Assembly (NCBI GenBank): GCA_900074885.1
Contig: FJUW01000017.1
Coordinates: 379,933 to 443,932, forward strand
From: Rhynchosporium graminicola
Lineage: Eukaryota; Ascomycota; Leotiomycetes; Helotiales; Ploettnerulaceae
Direction of reading: 5' to 3'
DNA length: 64,000 nt
Under the pieces are notes generated by a model. It saw only the letters and a list, made by a program, of their open reading frames with translations. It was not told the origin of the DNA and searched no databases. Below are positions 21,033 to 33,787 of the stretch, in pieces; position 1 is the stretch's first letter, and the number at the start of each line of letters is the position of its first letter. The translations under genes and the position numbers were made by a program.

Positions 21033-24032
21033 CTACCAGGTAAGCCTCATTAGGGCGGGGTTGAGCGCAACAGGAAGCAAGAAATGTGTCCCAGCAGAGA
21101 GCGCAAGTGGGAAAATTGCACCAAATTGGCGAACTCTCCATTGATATGGCACACCATATGCACACACAATAATCAAGACAAGGCAACCAACACAATACAA
21201 GAAACGGCCACTAAAGCTCTTAAGAATCTTTGGGACTTCTCGAAAGAAATTCGAGTTCTCGACCTATCTTGAATTAGCCAAGAGAACCATGAATTTAGAC
21301 AGCTGAAACTCACCTCCTTTCTTGTCATCGACCATGAGATATCTACCGAAAGCAGATGGCATAGTAAGGCGCGGCTGACGGAAAGAGATAAACCGCCGAA
21401 TAGGATGGTAAATAAGAATACCCATTTGAAATTCTCGAATACTATCACCGAGTCAGATCATACCTTTCATTATAGGTAGAAGTCTGCTCACATGATTCGA
21501 TAAGATTCTTTCTTGCATTGGTTCGATATCTGAGTAACGCAAGAGAAATGTTGCAGACGAAACTGAAGATAAATAACAAGCCGATAAACACATTAAAGGA
21601 AGGCAGATACCAGTGATCAATCATAGTCTCAGCCCAGCCAATGAGAAAATAGTTAGCCAGACTGAAAATCCAAGCAGATCCGATGGCATAGTAGCTACCG
21701 ATGTAGCCAATAGTGCTAATCTTTGCTGCAATCGGAGTTTTTGAAGTTATGAAACGACGAATGACAGGCGTAAAAGGGCCCTTTCGAGGCCAGGTCTTCA
21801 GTGGGTGAAAGACCAACTCGCTACACCCATATGCATATTTTTCCCACCTTGTTATCTCGTCGTATATTGTAAGGGATACACCTTCTTTGAAACCTTCGCC
21901 AGTATACGTTGCGAATCTGATTGTCCAATTCTCATGCTGAAGCCGCAGAGACATGTCGAAATCTTCGGAAACGCTGCATTCCGACCAGAATTTGATGACT
22001 TCGTCTTCATCATAGTACGCAACATCTTGCATGGATTGCCATCGTAATATAGCATTATGGCCAACGAAAGGTCCGACGTCACCATTCGAGACCATGTAGC
22101 CGATAGCAGTATAGATCAAGTCCGTGAAATAACTATGTTTGTAAGCAGAAGATCCATCGAGCCTTAAATTGATCACATACGATATACCACTTTCAAAAAA
22201 GTCCTTTGAGACGTGTAAAACTCCGGAAGTATATTGTAAAATGCCCACTTCAGGCGACGATTCCATTTCGTTCACAGCGTCCAGTAAGCAGTCCTCTGGA
22301 ATGCGCGTGTCTGAATCCACTGGAGCCCATGTTAGCTTAAGGCTTCGTTGCGATTTGCACATCATACCCAGAAGTATATAGTCGCCGACCCGAATATTTC
22401 CACAGGCTTTCGGCTTGGATCCGGTCTCGTAGATCACTTGAGCCAAGCACCTTTCGTACTCCTTGTCCTCATCTTGTTGTGACCAAGTATTACTTCTAAC
22501 GATCTCAGCAAGCTTTTCTTCTAACCTGATGCTTAACATCAGAGCGAAATTCATGTTCGAAGCCTAAACAGAAGAGTCAGTAAGGGCTGAGTGGTAAAGC
22601 TGCATTTACCGACTTTTTTGAATCTTCCCCTCCTCAGAAATTTTGGTTGCCCTGTCATTGCAACAGGGTTGTGAGCTGGACGCGCAACCCAGCCAATGTT
22701 GTTCTTCTTGTAGAACTTCTTCCTATCATTGATCTCGGACTTCGAAAGTCCAGCAAGCATCCCATCATCATTCACGAAGATGTTTGCGGATCCTCCTTGC
22801 ATCTCATACGTCGAGATAGCCGCTTTCAAAGACAAGATTGTCGGCTCAACGACTGTCTCCAGACTCTCTGTGAATATGGGGCATTGAATTGTGACATGAG
22901 GCAATGTTTCAAGTGTTTTCACTCGAGGTGGTGCTTTGGCCGAGTAGTATCTGGAATTTGTGTGGACTTGTCCGACAGGGCCAATAAGTTGAAATACGCA
23001 CACAACGACAACTTGCATGAAGAACTGATCTTATTAATGCCTGTTGACAACAGGTGGGGCCTGCCAGACTTACAAGTGCCAATAAGAATTGAATCGGGGT
23101 AAACATAATGGCCGTGAGTCGACTGTAGGTATGGTCGAGGGCCGACTCGTGCGCTAAGACTTTCATACCTAGTCCCACAACAAGCAGACTTAGCGTAAGT
23201 GTGCATCCACAAATGACACTGTTGATATATGTTGGACGTCGCTCTTCTAAGACGCCTATACCAAGTAATAAACTCGTATCAAGATCTTGTGGGAACAAGG
23301 TCTTCTCTTCGGATCCGGTAGCGGAAAACCATGCGATATCCACTAATTGACGTTCCAGGTCGGCTGCACGTTGCAACAGTTTCGTTGGGTTATCATCCCA
23401 TACAAGGAGATATGCTTCTTCCTGTATGAATGCAGCGCACTGATGTTTTTGAGCCAACTTGACGTCTCGGAGGGATGGCAGCAATTGGATTTGCAGTCCG
23501 GATCGCAAGGACATTCTGTCCACGTTCCGGTTAAGCTTGAAGACTGCCTCAACGATTTTGGATTTCATAGTGATGACAATCTGTGCAGAGTCAACTATCA
23601 GAAATCGCATTACAGCAACTTGGGCAGTAAGAGTCGTTCAAAACATTGAGTATAAGGGCGCAAAAGTATAGAAGCACTCACCTCCGCATTCAAATCGACA
23701 AGTGCTTGCGCGAGTATGCTATCCGATAGCAGTACTGGTGCCGTAACGTAACTACTCCAACTTTCTCTCATAAATGCCCCTTCTTCCGTGGAACCCAAAT
23801 TGCTGATCCAGCATCTGCTGCGCTGTTGCTGGTAGAGATATTCAACAATCATTTCATGCTGGATTGTGGCTCCTATAAGGTTTGGCAGTGCTGAACTCGA
23901 GTTTCGGTGTGCTAGAGTCTGGGGGCGCATTGGCGCATCGTGCCATGACCCTGATGCCGTCTCATGTTCTGACATCTCTGGCTGTCCTGAAGAAGTCAAC
24001 CGCAGTTCCTGTTTCGGCGATATCCACTTCAT
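21033..24032 (-). CDS. Membrane family-2 glycosyltransferase (cellulose/chitin synthase-like fold)
   Basis: Six exons (24032-23682, 23580-23074, 23024-22614, 22563-21492, 21441-21314, 21263-21033) encode 899 residues. Catalytic signatures of processive GT2 enzymes appear in order: NDDG at 371-374, the metal-binding DSD at 506-508, SEDFD (ED at 623-624) and TRWEKYAYGC (RW at 662-663) in place of QxxRW. Membrane spans flank the domain: two near 240-300 and about five after 690, ending in an LNPAL motif typical of this fungal group. Known relatives build cell-wall or extracellular polysaccharides; the product of this subgroup is not known to me. The donor at 22613 is GTCGGT. Its placement gives RFKK joined to ASNMNFAL, the junction seen in relatives. 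Confidence 0.88.
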
Positions 24033-25015
24033 TGTGATATAAGATGGGATGAAGATACGATGGCAAGCAAAGTATCCTTGGGATAGGATATTGAAAACTC
24101 CATGATCTGATCAGACAGGGGCAGAGGCCCGTTGCCTTGTACGTCAAGCACACAATCATTACAAACAATCCAGAGCTACTTAAATTGGTCACAGAAATGC
24201 CCCATATGACGATGATCCAAACCCAGCCCCGCGAGTCCGCTTTTACGACATCAGAAGCCGCCTGATGATTACGAGACGGAATTCATGATTAAATTTTCGC
24301 GCTGAGATAGCTAAAACATACAACCTCTTTTTAGGTATTTACTTACATCTCAGCGGCGGCTCGCTTAACATTGACATCACAATGATGAATCAAAAATCCC
24401 TACTAGCGCCCGAGAAGTGCCACATTGGAGCTTTTTTTTTTCCAGCCTTACCCGTTGCAGAACATGGCAAAGCTGTGGAGATCTGAGCTTGCCACTAGTG
24501 CACTTACTGTACGATACCTAGGAGGACGATAGTTGGGACCTAATGGATCGGCTGGCCGATGTTGTGCATATGGCTCGGTCTACCTGTGTCTGATTTGCTC
24601 ACATTCAAAGGATCTGCGAATGCTTAAGACATTGCATGTATAATCATCTAAGCAGCATAATCATCCAAGGTCTTAGCGAGAAAGCCAACAAGATCTAGGA
24701 CAGCTTTGAAGACCACCTTGTCCAGTCACCTGGCCGAAAGGCGGAATCCCACGGGGCTGGCACTCGTCTCCAACTTTTTCATCGCATGTACAGAGATCCT
24801 TGCTCTTCAAGCTGCATTGGCAACCCCATTCGCGTACCTAAAGGGAAATTTCCGGATGTATCTCCGCATAGTGGAGTAGAAACAAATCCGAATCAATTGA
24901 CTTGATACGTTTCCAGTTCTCGGACCCAAGACGGAATGACGCATCCTCCGCCCTAAGCTTGATTGCAGTCTGTATGCAATTGCGATCTCTTTCTCGCTCT
25001 TTTCAACTGCACGAA
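24033..25015. other. Divergent intergenic region, no gene seen
   Basis: Lies between the starts of the glycosyltransferase (-) and GH16 (+) genes. Contains a 10-T run near 24431. No coding signal. Confidence 0.5.
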
Positions 25016-26469
25016 ATGGCTCAGCGTACGGCTCCAGCTTCTCAAGTACCAATTGTCAATATTGAGGCTCTCGATACTATCGATGATGGGACTTTTCGAA
25101 TTACTGATCAGCTTACCAATGACACGAAGGCGAGTGGCTCTGAAGCCCGAGGCAGAGGGCCCGACAGCAATGAGGATCAAACAAGAAGTTCTGGCAGCAT
25201 CATATCAGAGTCTTGCTACAGTATTCGAAGCACCAGATCATACATACGACCCTATTATCGCTCAAGACGAGTTGCCAAGAGCGAAATCGAGAAGCCGTGG
25301 ATAGGAGAACGCCAGTCCGTATGGCCAACAATCATTCCATGTTTTGGATTTGCCTGCGGCTTGGCTTTGATGGCCGTGATGATATACCTGGGAGTAGACT
25401 CTGTTCCTAGGCATAAATACTGTCTGATTATGGAGGACGAATTCGAAGGGCCAACTTTGAACACCTCGATTTGGGACTTTGAAGTCCAGATCGGCGGCTT
25501 TGGGCGAGTTTCCCTTCTCTTTTTCCAAGTCGATTGACTAATTTACGCAGGAACGGCGAGTTCGAGATGACTACCAACGATAGGGAGAATGTCTTTCTGG
25601 ACAATGGAAAGCTAGTCATCAAGCCAACATTACAAGATCCCACGCTTATAAACACTGATTATGCTCTGCTAAACCTGACCGCCGACGGGACTTGCACATC
25701 TGATATGTGGTACAGCTGTTGGGCGGCTACAAATGCTACCAATCACACGATAATCAATCCAATAAAGTCTGGCAGAATCAACACAAAATCGTCCGCTAGC
25801 ATTCGATACGGTAGAGTGGAAGTTGTGGCTAAGATGCCTGTCGGCGATTGGCTGTGGCCTGCGATCTGGTTGCTTCCGGTTGATAATGTCTATGGACCAT
25901 GGCCGGCTTCGGGCGAGATTGACATGGCCGAGTCACGCGGCAACAATTATACTTACAAATATGGTGGAAATGACGAGGTTTCCAGTAGCTTGCATTGGGG
26001 GCCAACAAAGTCCTTGGACCAGACCTGGAGAGACACAAACACTCAGAAAAGCATGCATTCTACATACTCGGCCAAGTTTCACACGTATGGGCTCGAGTGG
26101 AGCAAAAAATACCTGTATACCTATGTCGATAGCCGAATTCGTCACGTCATATATACCAAGTATACTAAACATCAATGGGTACGTGGACAATTTCCACAGC
26201 TTAGCGAGGGGAAGTTGATCACCGATCCCTGGGATACAAATCGCTTCAACACTCCGTTTGATACTCCTTTCTATTTGATAGTCAATTTGGCTGTTGGTGG
26301 GACGAATGGCTACTTCTCGGATCCAGACAGTAATAAGCCTTGGGTTAACAATGCTGTAAATGCATCTGCGTACTTCTGGGCAGCAAAAGATTCTTGGTAC
26401 CCAACCTGGGTAGAAGGGAAAGCGCAGCTAGAGGTGGAAAGCGTGAAAATGTGGCAAGAGTGCGATTAA
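25016..26469 (+). CDS. Membrane-anchored GH16 beta-glucanase
   Basis: Two exons (25016-25503, 25551-26469) encode 468 residues. The first 102 residues are polar and cytoplasmic-looking, followed by one membrane span (about 103-126), so this is a type II membrane protein with its enzyme domain outside. The GH16 fold starts at MEDEFEGPTLNTSIW; the catalytic motif ExDxxE is intact in SGEIDMAE (Glu285, Asp287, Glu290), preceded by WPAIWLLP. The WPASGEID context is that of endo-1,3(4)-beta-glucanases rather than chitin-glucan transglycosylases (Crh). Several NxT sites fit an extracellular domain. The intron 25504-25550 has a GC donor (GCGAGT); it alone keeps frame to give GGFGNGEFE. Probable role: remodelling or degradation of beta-1,3-glucan at the surface. 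Confidence 0.88.
25504..25550 (+). other. GC-AG intron in the GH16 gene
   Basis: 47 nt, donor GCGAGT, branch-like TTGACTAA, acceptor TTACGCAG. No GT donor in the neighbourhood restores the frame of the conserved FGNGEFE junction. Confidence 0.7.
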
Positions 26470-27326
26470 GAAATTTGTACTTGGTCATGTGACGACTCGA
26501 GTAGACAGAGATATGCCAGAGTATGGTTGATAATCTTCATTTAACCGGATCTAAAGCAGGGGGACGTCGGTATGATTGTAGGAAGGTACATGATAGAGGG
26601 TGGGAAAGAATTCAGATCGTAGATGCGAGAGATGAGAGTACGCTCGCCTAGGTCAAGAGCAGAACAATTCAAAGAGTCACAAGATACTAAGAACGTGGAC
26701 TAAATGATCTAGACACGCGGATCCGCAATAGTGTCAGAGCCTGATTATATAGGCTATCCCCGACGATTGTACAGTTCTCAATGTTGAGCCTGCACGAATC
26801 TAGTAGGGACCCGCTGCAGTTTGTAGGTTTTACAAGAATAAACTTCTCGTGAAAGCCACAAAACGGCCAGACAGCCGACCAGAGTTGTACCAGAGTTGAT
26901 CTAGCTAGTGCTAGTAGCCTGAGTTGATCTTCGGATTATGGAAAAGTGACGATATCATGATAGTATTACACTAGATACGCGGAGTATAGATTAGAATTTG
27001 CCCTAGCAGACGGTAAAGGCAATTAAAACCTTGGCTCGGATTAAATAATTTTGGAATGCGGGGGAGAGTACGTTAGGCATCGAAGATTCGTATCTCACCT
27101 CGAGCTCACGTAGAGGCAAGATCCAAGGCTCGGAGCATCCGAGCGAGACATGCCATTCATGATAGGGTGGCTTGATCAAGGCAAGGCCTAGTCTGCTCAA
27201 ATTTTTGAGTCACTTTCAAGTGTTAGAGGCGCTTTCGAGGCTTACAAAATCTCAGGATCCGTCAAATAAAGGCCTTGCCTCGCATAATTGAGAACCTCAC
27301 AATTCAACCGACAGAAATTCTGAACG
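26470..27326. other. Intergenic, no gene seen
   Basis: No coding frame of note. The final 100 bp carry the likely promoter of the WSC gene. Confidence 0.5.
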
Positions 27327-29350
27327 ATGCAGCTCATTCTCACAGTCATTTTGCTCCAATCACTGGGCGTCTGGGCTGAGTTCGTTAAAGTCTATGTGCG
27401 TGATGTGACCTACGCAGCAACATGCACGTATTACAACACGATCACGGTCGCTGGTCCTAATCTTCTCGGCACAAGCCTGTATACATCTACTTGCACATCA
27501 CCTCTTGTCTCTGGGCCTTATGTTACTCAGGCTTGCTTTACTGGTGTTGGACCCCTCGGTGCAGTCATATCTTCATGTAGTCTGCCGGTAACGGCAACTG
27601 CTTGCACTCCCAGTACCACAACACGGGTCTCTACAACGGCTCCAGTGTTAAATCTACTGGGTATAACGTTGTTTCCGGGTGGAACAGGGACAACGACTGT
27701 AACTACGTCCGCATGTTCCACCGCAGTTTTCGCGCCAAATCCGCTTCAGCCTGCAGCTGGGACGGTTTGTTATGCTGATAGTGTCGGTGCTCGATCCTTG
27801 TCCGGACCATCCACAAGCTCCAATACTATGACCAACGCAGCCTGCAGGACATTTTGTACAAACTTAGGATATCCATACTCTGGCACTGAGTACTCCTCAG
27901 AATGTTATTGTGGAAATGCTCTTCCCACGGTCACTTCTTCCTCGTGTAATATGGCTTGTTCTGTTGCAGGATCAACAGAGATTTGTGGAGGCTCAAATGC
28001 TCTATCTGTGTCGACGAATTCAGCCCTTGCGACGACAAACAGTGCAGGATCAGCCTTGCTAGCTTCTTGGTTCAGTAAGGGCTGTTATAGCGACAACTAT
28101 CCATCTGTAAGTAAAATTCCCTGCTAATTTGCTCGCACGAAAAACTGAGAACCTTCGCTTAGCGAATTTTGTCTTCCTCGACAGCAAGCTCATCTGCCTT
28201 GACTCTCGAGGCTTGTGTTACGTTTTGTAACAATGGAGGCTTTTCACTGGCTGGGGTGGAATATGGACAAGAATGCTATTGTGCAAATGCCCTGCAGTCA
28301 GACGGAGCAACATACGGCGTTCCGGTTCAATCAGGATGCACCTATCCATGTTCGGGCAGATCATCCCAGACTTGTGGAGGGCCCAATGTCCTAAACCTCT
28401 ACTCTAAAACTGCAGCAACACCACCTGTCGCTGCGGGTCCCGCTCCAGTACCTTCGCCATCAGCAGGAACCTACTCATACGTTGCTTGTTATGCTGACCA
28501 GAATGGAGGCCGAACGCTTGCGATCAACAAATCACCCATTAATTCGGTCGAAGCCTGTGTCACGGCATGTTCTAATTCAGGCTACAGATACGCCGGAGTT
28601 GAGTACAGAAACGAGTGCTGGTGTGACAACGCAATCCGCACTGGGACGGCTCAAATCGCTGCTTCAAACTGCCTTTTACCATGTGCCGGATCCCCAAGTC
28701 AGACCTGTGGTGGTTCAAATGCCATCCAAATATATATGGGCGCAGCCACCGGCGGACCAATTGTCCCCCCCACTTCCGCAGGGTACAACTACGTTGATTC
28801 TTATATTGATTCTTCATCGGCACGCGTTCTCCCATTTCAGCAGACTCTTTCGAATTATACGGTTGGCAATTGTGTCCGCGCCTGCTCCAATCTTGGGTAT
28901 GCATTTGCCGGCTTGGAATTCGGACAGCAATGCTTCTGTGGTACTACGCGTCTCAACAATCCTCCTGGAGGTCAAACTCCGAATATACCATGTACGGGTA
29001 ATGCTGCCCAATTCTGTGGAGGTAGCAGTATATTGCAAGTATATACAGGAACACCAAGCCCACAGCCCCTCACCAGCAGTTTCGGCAACGGGCAGTGCGT
29101 GGCCGATAACACAAACAACGTTCGAACACTTTCAGTATCAATGGGTACATCGAGCACTATGACACCCGCCGCGTGTCGATCACTGTGCGTAGGTTACACT
29201 TATTTTGGAGTTGAGTATGGGTCAGAGTGCTGGTGTGATAACACGTTTGCAACTGGTAGTGTTATGAGTACTGTTTGCACCATGACCTGCTCTGGTGACA
29301 ATATGCAATTATGCGGTGGCAGCTACGCTCTAAACATGTACAGATCTTAG
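27327..29350 (+). CDS. Secreted protein with five WSC domains
   Basis: Two exons (27327-28106, 28163-29350; intron donor GTAAGT) encode 655 residues. A signal peptide (MQLILTVILLQSLGVWA) precedes a Thr/Cys-rich region of about 125 residues of unknown type. Five WSC modules follow, each about 85-95 residues with the pattern CY.D....RxL, C..xC, GxEYxxECyCG, C..xC and CGGxxxLxxY. Known: WSC domains bind wall carbohydrate in yeast stress sensors and in secreted fungal proteins. The fourth module lacks two of the eight cysteines. There is no transmembrane segment or enzyme domain after the last module, so this is probably a secreted polysaccharide-binding protein. Pro/Thr linkers separate modules 2-3 and 3-4. 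Confidence 0.88.
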
Positions 29351-30439
29351 ATGAATATCAGCTCGTTCCAAAAATTGAAATCGCATTTTTGATACTTTGG
29401 TAGCGATTATGATGGTACTCAATGGTGTAAATCCAACATTCTTATGTTCAAAATTCGTGGTTTTCTTTGATGATGGATGCTGCGAGATCAACTTTCTCCT
29501 CATCCTGTTTCCCGTCATCCCAAATATCAAGATTTCCATATTCGCCGAGATACAATTTTACCAAGACCTGGGTTGCGAGTTTCTGCGTACTTGCCAATAA
29601 TTGCTGATAGAGTCGGTAGCACGTCCCTACATGCTTACTTCGTTAGCGAGCTCTGCTCGCCCCGTTTACTGATGGCATGTAGTACCTAGGTATTAGAACT
29701 TTGCCCTTATTGGAACTTTAGCCGAGAAACAAACACCATCTTTAATTCCTAAGCAATTCATAATCAAACTTTAACTATAGCATCAATTGCCTCGATGTCT
29801 ATCTTCGTACGTTGCAGCAGGGCCGGACCGTTGAACGACTGCCTTGGCGCGCTGCGAACAAACCTGATATCAGACGTGCTTGGAACATGGCATCTTGGAT
29901 GGCAGGTTTCGGTCCAAAATTGAGCGTGAGGCGTCCAGTCGTATATTTCCGCGAGGTATTGGGAGTTTTGGTACGAGCGCGCGTGAATGCGCTCGAGCTT
30001 CACAACGTTTCAAATCGTGTTTCGGATGGTCCCCACTACAAGACGATATAATCCACAGCCAATCCTCCAGTTCTGTGGCTCAATCAGGTCTGATGTTTTC
30101 AACAAATGCGACTGGATGATTATGCCCGACGTTTATTTCTTTTGATCCTCACTGTCATCGAATATGGGTTCTTGGACCGTTCTATTCCACCTTGAACCTC
30201 CACTTTGATGAATATGCAGGTCCGTAAGCTCGCCGAAAATGATATCTAGCAGGATAACCTATTTATCAATAGCACTACCTACATGATGGCATTGGCAAGA
30301 TCCTTGCGGAAAGTTTTCGTTTGTTTGCTTTATCTGCACAAAATGCCAGATCCTATATTGAATTTTGGCAATTCCAACCTTGACTTTGAGCGTAATCGTC
30401 AATCAAATATCCTTTCATCAAGTGCAGCAGGCTGCCAAT
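29351..30439. other. Intergenic, no gene assigned
   Basis: Short frames on both strands (around 29764-30120) show no recognisable domain and begin with non-ATG codons or lack context. Contains the promoter side of the CFEM gene. Confidence 0.45.
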
Positions 30440-31781
30440 ATGTTCTTGTCCACACTAAATTCTTATACTTTAATACTCTTGACATTTTCTCTACGGTCAG
30501 CAACTTGTCAATTGTTGCAGGAGACGATTGATCAGCTTCCTATATGCTCCAAGAAGTGTGTTGCTTCGGCAGCGACCACAGCTGGCTGTGCAGCAAATGA
30601 CTTTCCCTGCCAGTGTCGCATCTCAGGCAGCCTCATTGGAAAAGTCGGAAGTGTCCTTGAAAATGTTTCTCTCCCACATCCCGCAATGAAGGACTGCTTG
30701 TCGAAAGATTGTGCTATTGCTGAAGCTTCGAGTACGTCAAAACGCAAGACAGAATTTTCGGACCCTATTGAAACTGACTTTGGCAGATGCACAACTACTT
30801 TTGGAACAAATATGCCGTCTGATCAAAGGTATAACGACTCCTCCGGTTTTGTCACCTTCTACCCCAATTATTGCTACGCCATCAACACTTGCCGCTTCGC
30901 CGACTTCAAATATTGAGCCTTCACCACGACAGACCGGAAATTATACAGCTCGAAACTCTCAAACAACTAAAGTGCCTTTGACCACTTTAATCGCGACACC
31001 TTCGGAGAAGACAAAAAAAATCGATAACTCTCGGATCACGCAAAGTACTCCGGTACCAGCTTTCACTTTGCGTCACACAGAATCGACCATAATATCTGAT
31101 CGGGCTTCATCGACATCTGTATCAGTTATCTTATCATCAGCACCAATGACTGCTTTACAGACATCACATATATCCCCGCTGCTTTCATCCTCAGTATCAC
31201 CTACGCCAACAACGTTGACCTTCGGCACATCATCAGCCCAAGCTGATCTTTCCACTTCCACACCACAGAATTCCGGAACCTCTGGTAATGCGATCGATGG
31301 GACTTTCTCAGCGGTTCCGACCGCTACATCAGCAATGATATCTTACCAGGCAGAAGCTGATCAATCCCAATCGAATGCGTCACCTATGTCTGAGGTGGCT
31401 ACGAGTCATGACTGGCCTCTAGTGGTGGTGGTTGTAATCACAATCAGTGTGCTCGTTTTGGTTGCTTTATTCACATTCAATTTCACCCTGATCAGACGTC
31501 GGAAACTATTGCTAGAGATGAAACATGCCACGAGTCCCGTGGGTGCAATGACTGAGATGAGTGGGCAGGACATCACGCTTTTTCTTGCTCCACCAGAGCA
31601 GGAGACAAATGAGCATATGCAGAAGAATGAAGGATTGTCAAATAAGAAGATTGAGGCTGTCAGAGGAAAGAGAGTATGGAAGGGTCCAAAGTCGACCATA
31701 TCGGTAGGCGAGAAGGAACATGAGCTCAAATTTAGCTTCGATTTTAGGAGCGGGCTGAATATGCATCCGCCGAAGCTATGA
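30440..31781 (+). CDS. CFEM-domain membrane protein
   Basis: Two exons (30440-30731, 30787-31781; donor GTACGT) encode 428 residues. A signal peptide starts MFLSTLNSYTLILLTF. The CFEM domain follows with all eight cysteines (PIC-SKKC, AGC, PCQC, KDC-LSKDC, IC) and the Asp in CAANDFPC at the position that binds haem iron in known CFEM proteins. After it come about 190 Ser/Thr/Pro-rich residues, one membrane span (WPLVVVVVITISVLVLVALF) with a basic RRRK stop-transfer, and a cytoplasmic tail of about 100 residues. The eighth CFEM cysteine is supplied by exon 2, which supports the splice. Relatives act as surface receptors or haem/iron-binding proteins; whether this one binds haem is not shown. 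Confidence 0.88.
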
Positions 31782-33787
31782 TAACGGCATCAGATGCTTG
31801 TAGAGCGGACGGAATCGAAGCAGTCATGCTTTAGCTATAGTTGATGATTAATGAATAATGATTATGGTGGTACCTTATGACAGAATTGCATCCAAGTCCA
31901 GTTTTAACTCCCCTCCAACTGCCAGAATTACTTCAAGCTCGTGAGGTAGCCGTGCTCGAATCGCACGAATCTATTCAGCGTGACATAACGAACTCAACCC
32001 GAGATACAAAACGCCAGTCATAGGAGGATTTGAGATTCTGCAAGGCACTAATTGTGAGACTCGAGTGGAGCAGAGACGTGAAAAACGAAACAAAAAAGCA
32101 CTTATCGGCACTGTTTCAAATCACAAATTTGTTTTTTCGCAGCGTCGGGGAGAATGAAAAAGGGACAAGCGGGTAGTTATTCCTGATACAACGCTTTCGA
32201 GCGATCATTGGTCCAAATTTGCGACCTTAGTAGATGCAAGCACACCAAATGGTCAATTGGACGCTGCCACTGCACTTCGTCGGCCACGCCGATGTTTGGG
32301 AGGAGAAAGCCGGTGATATGCGAAGTTGGTAATCTCAGTAAGCGATTCCTATTACTCCTTAATTAGTGGCACAGAATGTCAAAACGGATGATAGGAGAGA
32401 TCGCCAGGGCTCAAAATTGGATTAGGGAAAACGAGTGCATGCAGTTTTTACGACGATCAAAGGAGAGAGGGACATTTGAAGTCCACCTTCCTCGCTTAAG
32501 CGCATAGAGTTTAGGCGGCTCAGAACGTGCAGTCTCGTGTGATATCGAGACGTAAATGTAGTTATCCAAGTTTTTGTTATTGTATTACGTTTGCTTTGAC
32601 TGATGCTAAGAGGAGCGAGGTGGAGTCTCTTTTATATCTCAATCGGCAAGTTGTGATCGGCTGGACACAGCTGATATCACGTGGCCTGGTGGAGAGTGTG
32701 CCTCTTGTCAGATTCCTCTTCGACGGACATCCTTCAACAAAATCCACGGGAAATAATATCTACTTCCGCCGCACTTAGATACCAGAAAGAGAGTTATTTC
32801 TCACTCATTAGCTGCGAGATAGAAACCTAGGTGCCTACCCGCTTTTTGGTCTCCCTCGCTTCGAAGTGGGGTTTGAAAGCGCGCTAGCTAACCAGTCTTT
32901 TTGTTTACTTATGTTTATGATTGAGCTTCGTAAACGTTCTGCGTACATCTGAGCTGACTTCTACGGTGTCCCTTGAAGGGTTCATTCTCAAGTAGGAACG
33001 GCATTTTTTCGAAGCACCGAGACTAGAGACTAGAAAAGCAATACTCTATATCAAAGATATAATATATAGGCTTCATTAGGGTGAAAAAAAGATTGAAAGT
33101 GGCTCTAGACTTAGGCATGCGTATGGATGTACTGAGTAGAACATATGAAAAATCACTTTAAATATTACATGTGGAGATGTTCATGGGTCATGATCCCTGT
33201 TACCCCGAAATCGAATCACTTTTCCGTTTTGAGTTGTACCATTAAATATCTTAGGTTTTACTAGCTTATACCTATGTCCAAGTCTGGGTGTCTCTCAAGT
33301 CATAAACCGTGTTCACATTCAAGCAGATCTCATTCCAACACCCAGTCAAATTTGCAGAAATTCTTCCTAGTATCCACCTAGCATCCCGTCCTTCCTCTCC
33401 TTTGCCATCCAGAAGCTAGGATCGGTTTCAGCCTATTACCGCTATATCAGCCTTTATCAGGCTACGTCTCATTATCTACACATTGAAGGGAGCGCAAGAT
33501 TGAATGACCTACGTACCGACGCTCTCACTCGGATTCGGCTCTTGTCGGATGTTCATTTCCGAGGCTTCGCGGATGTCAACTTGCAGCTTTCGTCCATCTA
33601 CAGAGATTGTAGCTATTGTGAACTGGTGAGGAGGAGTACAAGAGGTTATTGTGGCGCGAGAATGATGTACTGGATTTCGCTCATGCGGAGGAACGGGACT
33701 CCGGAATGCTATGCAAGCCCATCGCACGAGATTTGAGAAAGCCGGTTTAGTGTCTCCTATAATGCGGGCTTCGTTGAATACTTTCGC
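31782..33787. other. Intergenic, no gene seen
   Basis: About 2 kb with only short frames (for example + 32527-32778 and 33500-33736), none with a recognisable domain. Confidence 0.5.
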
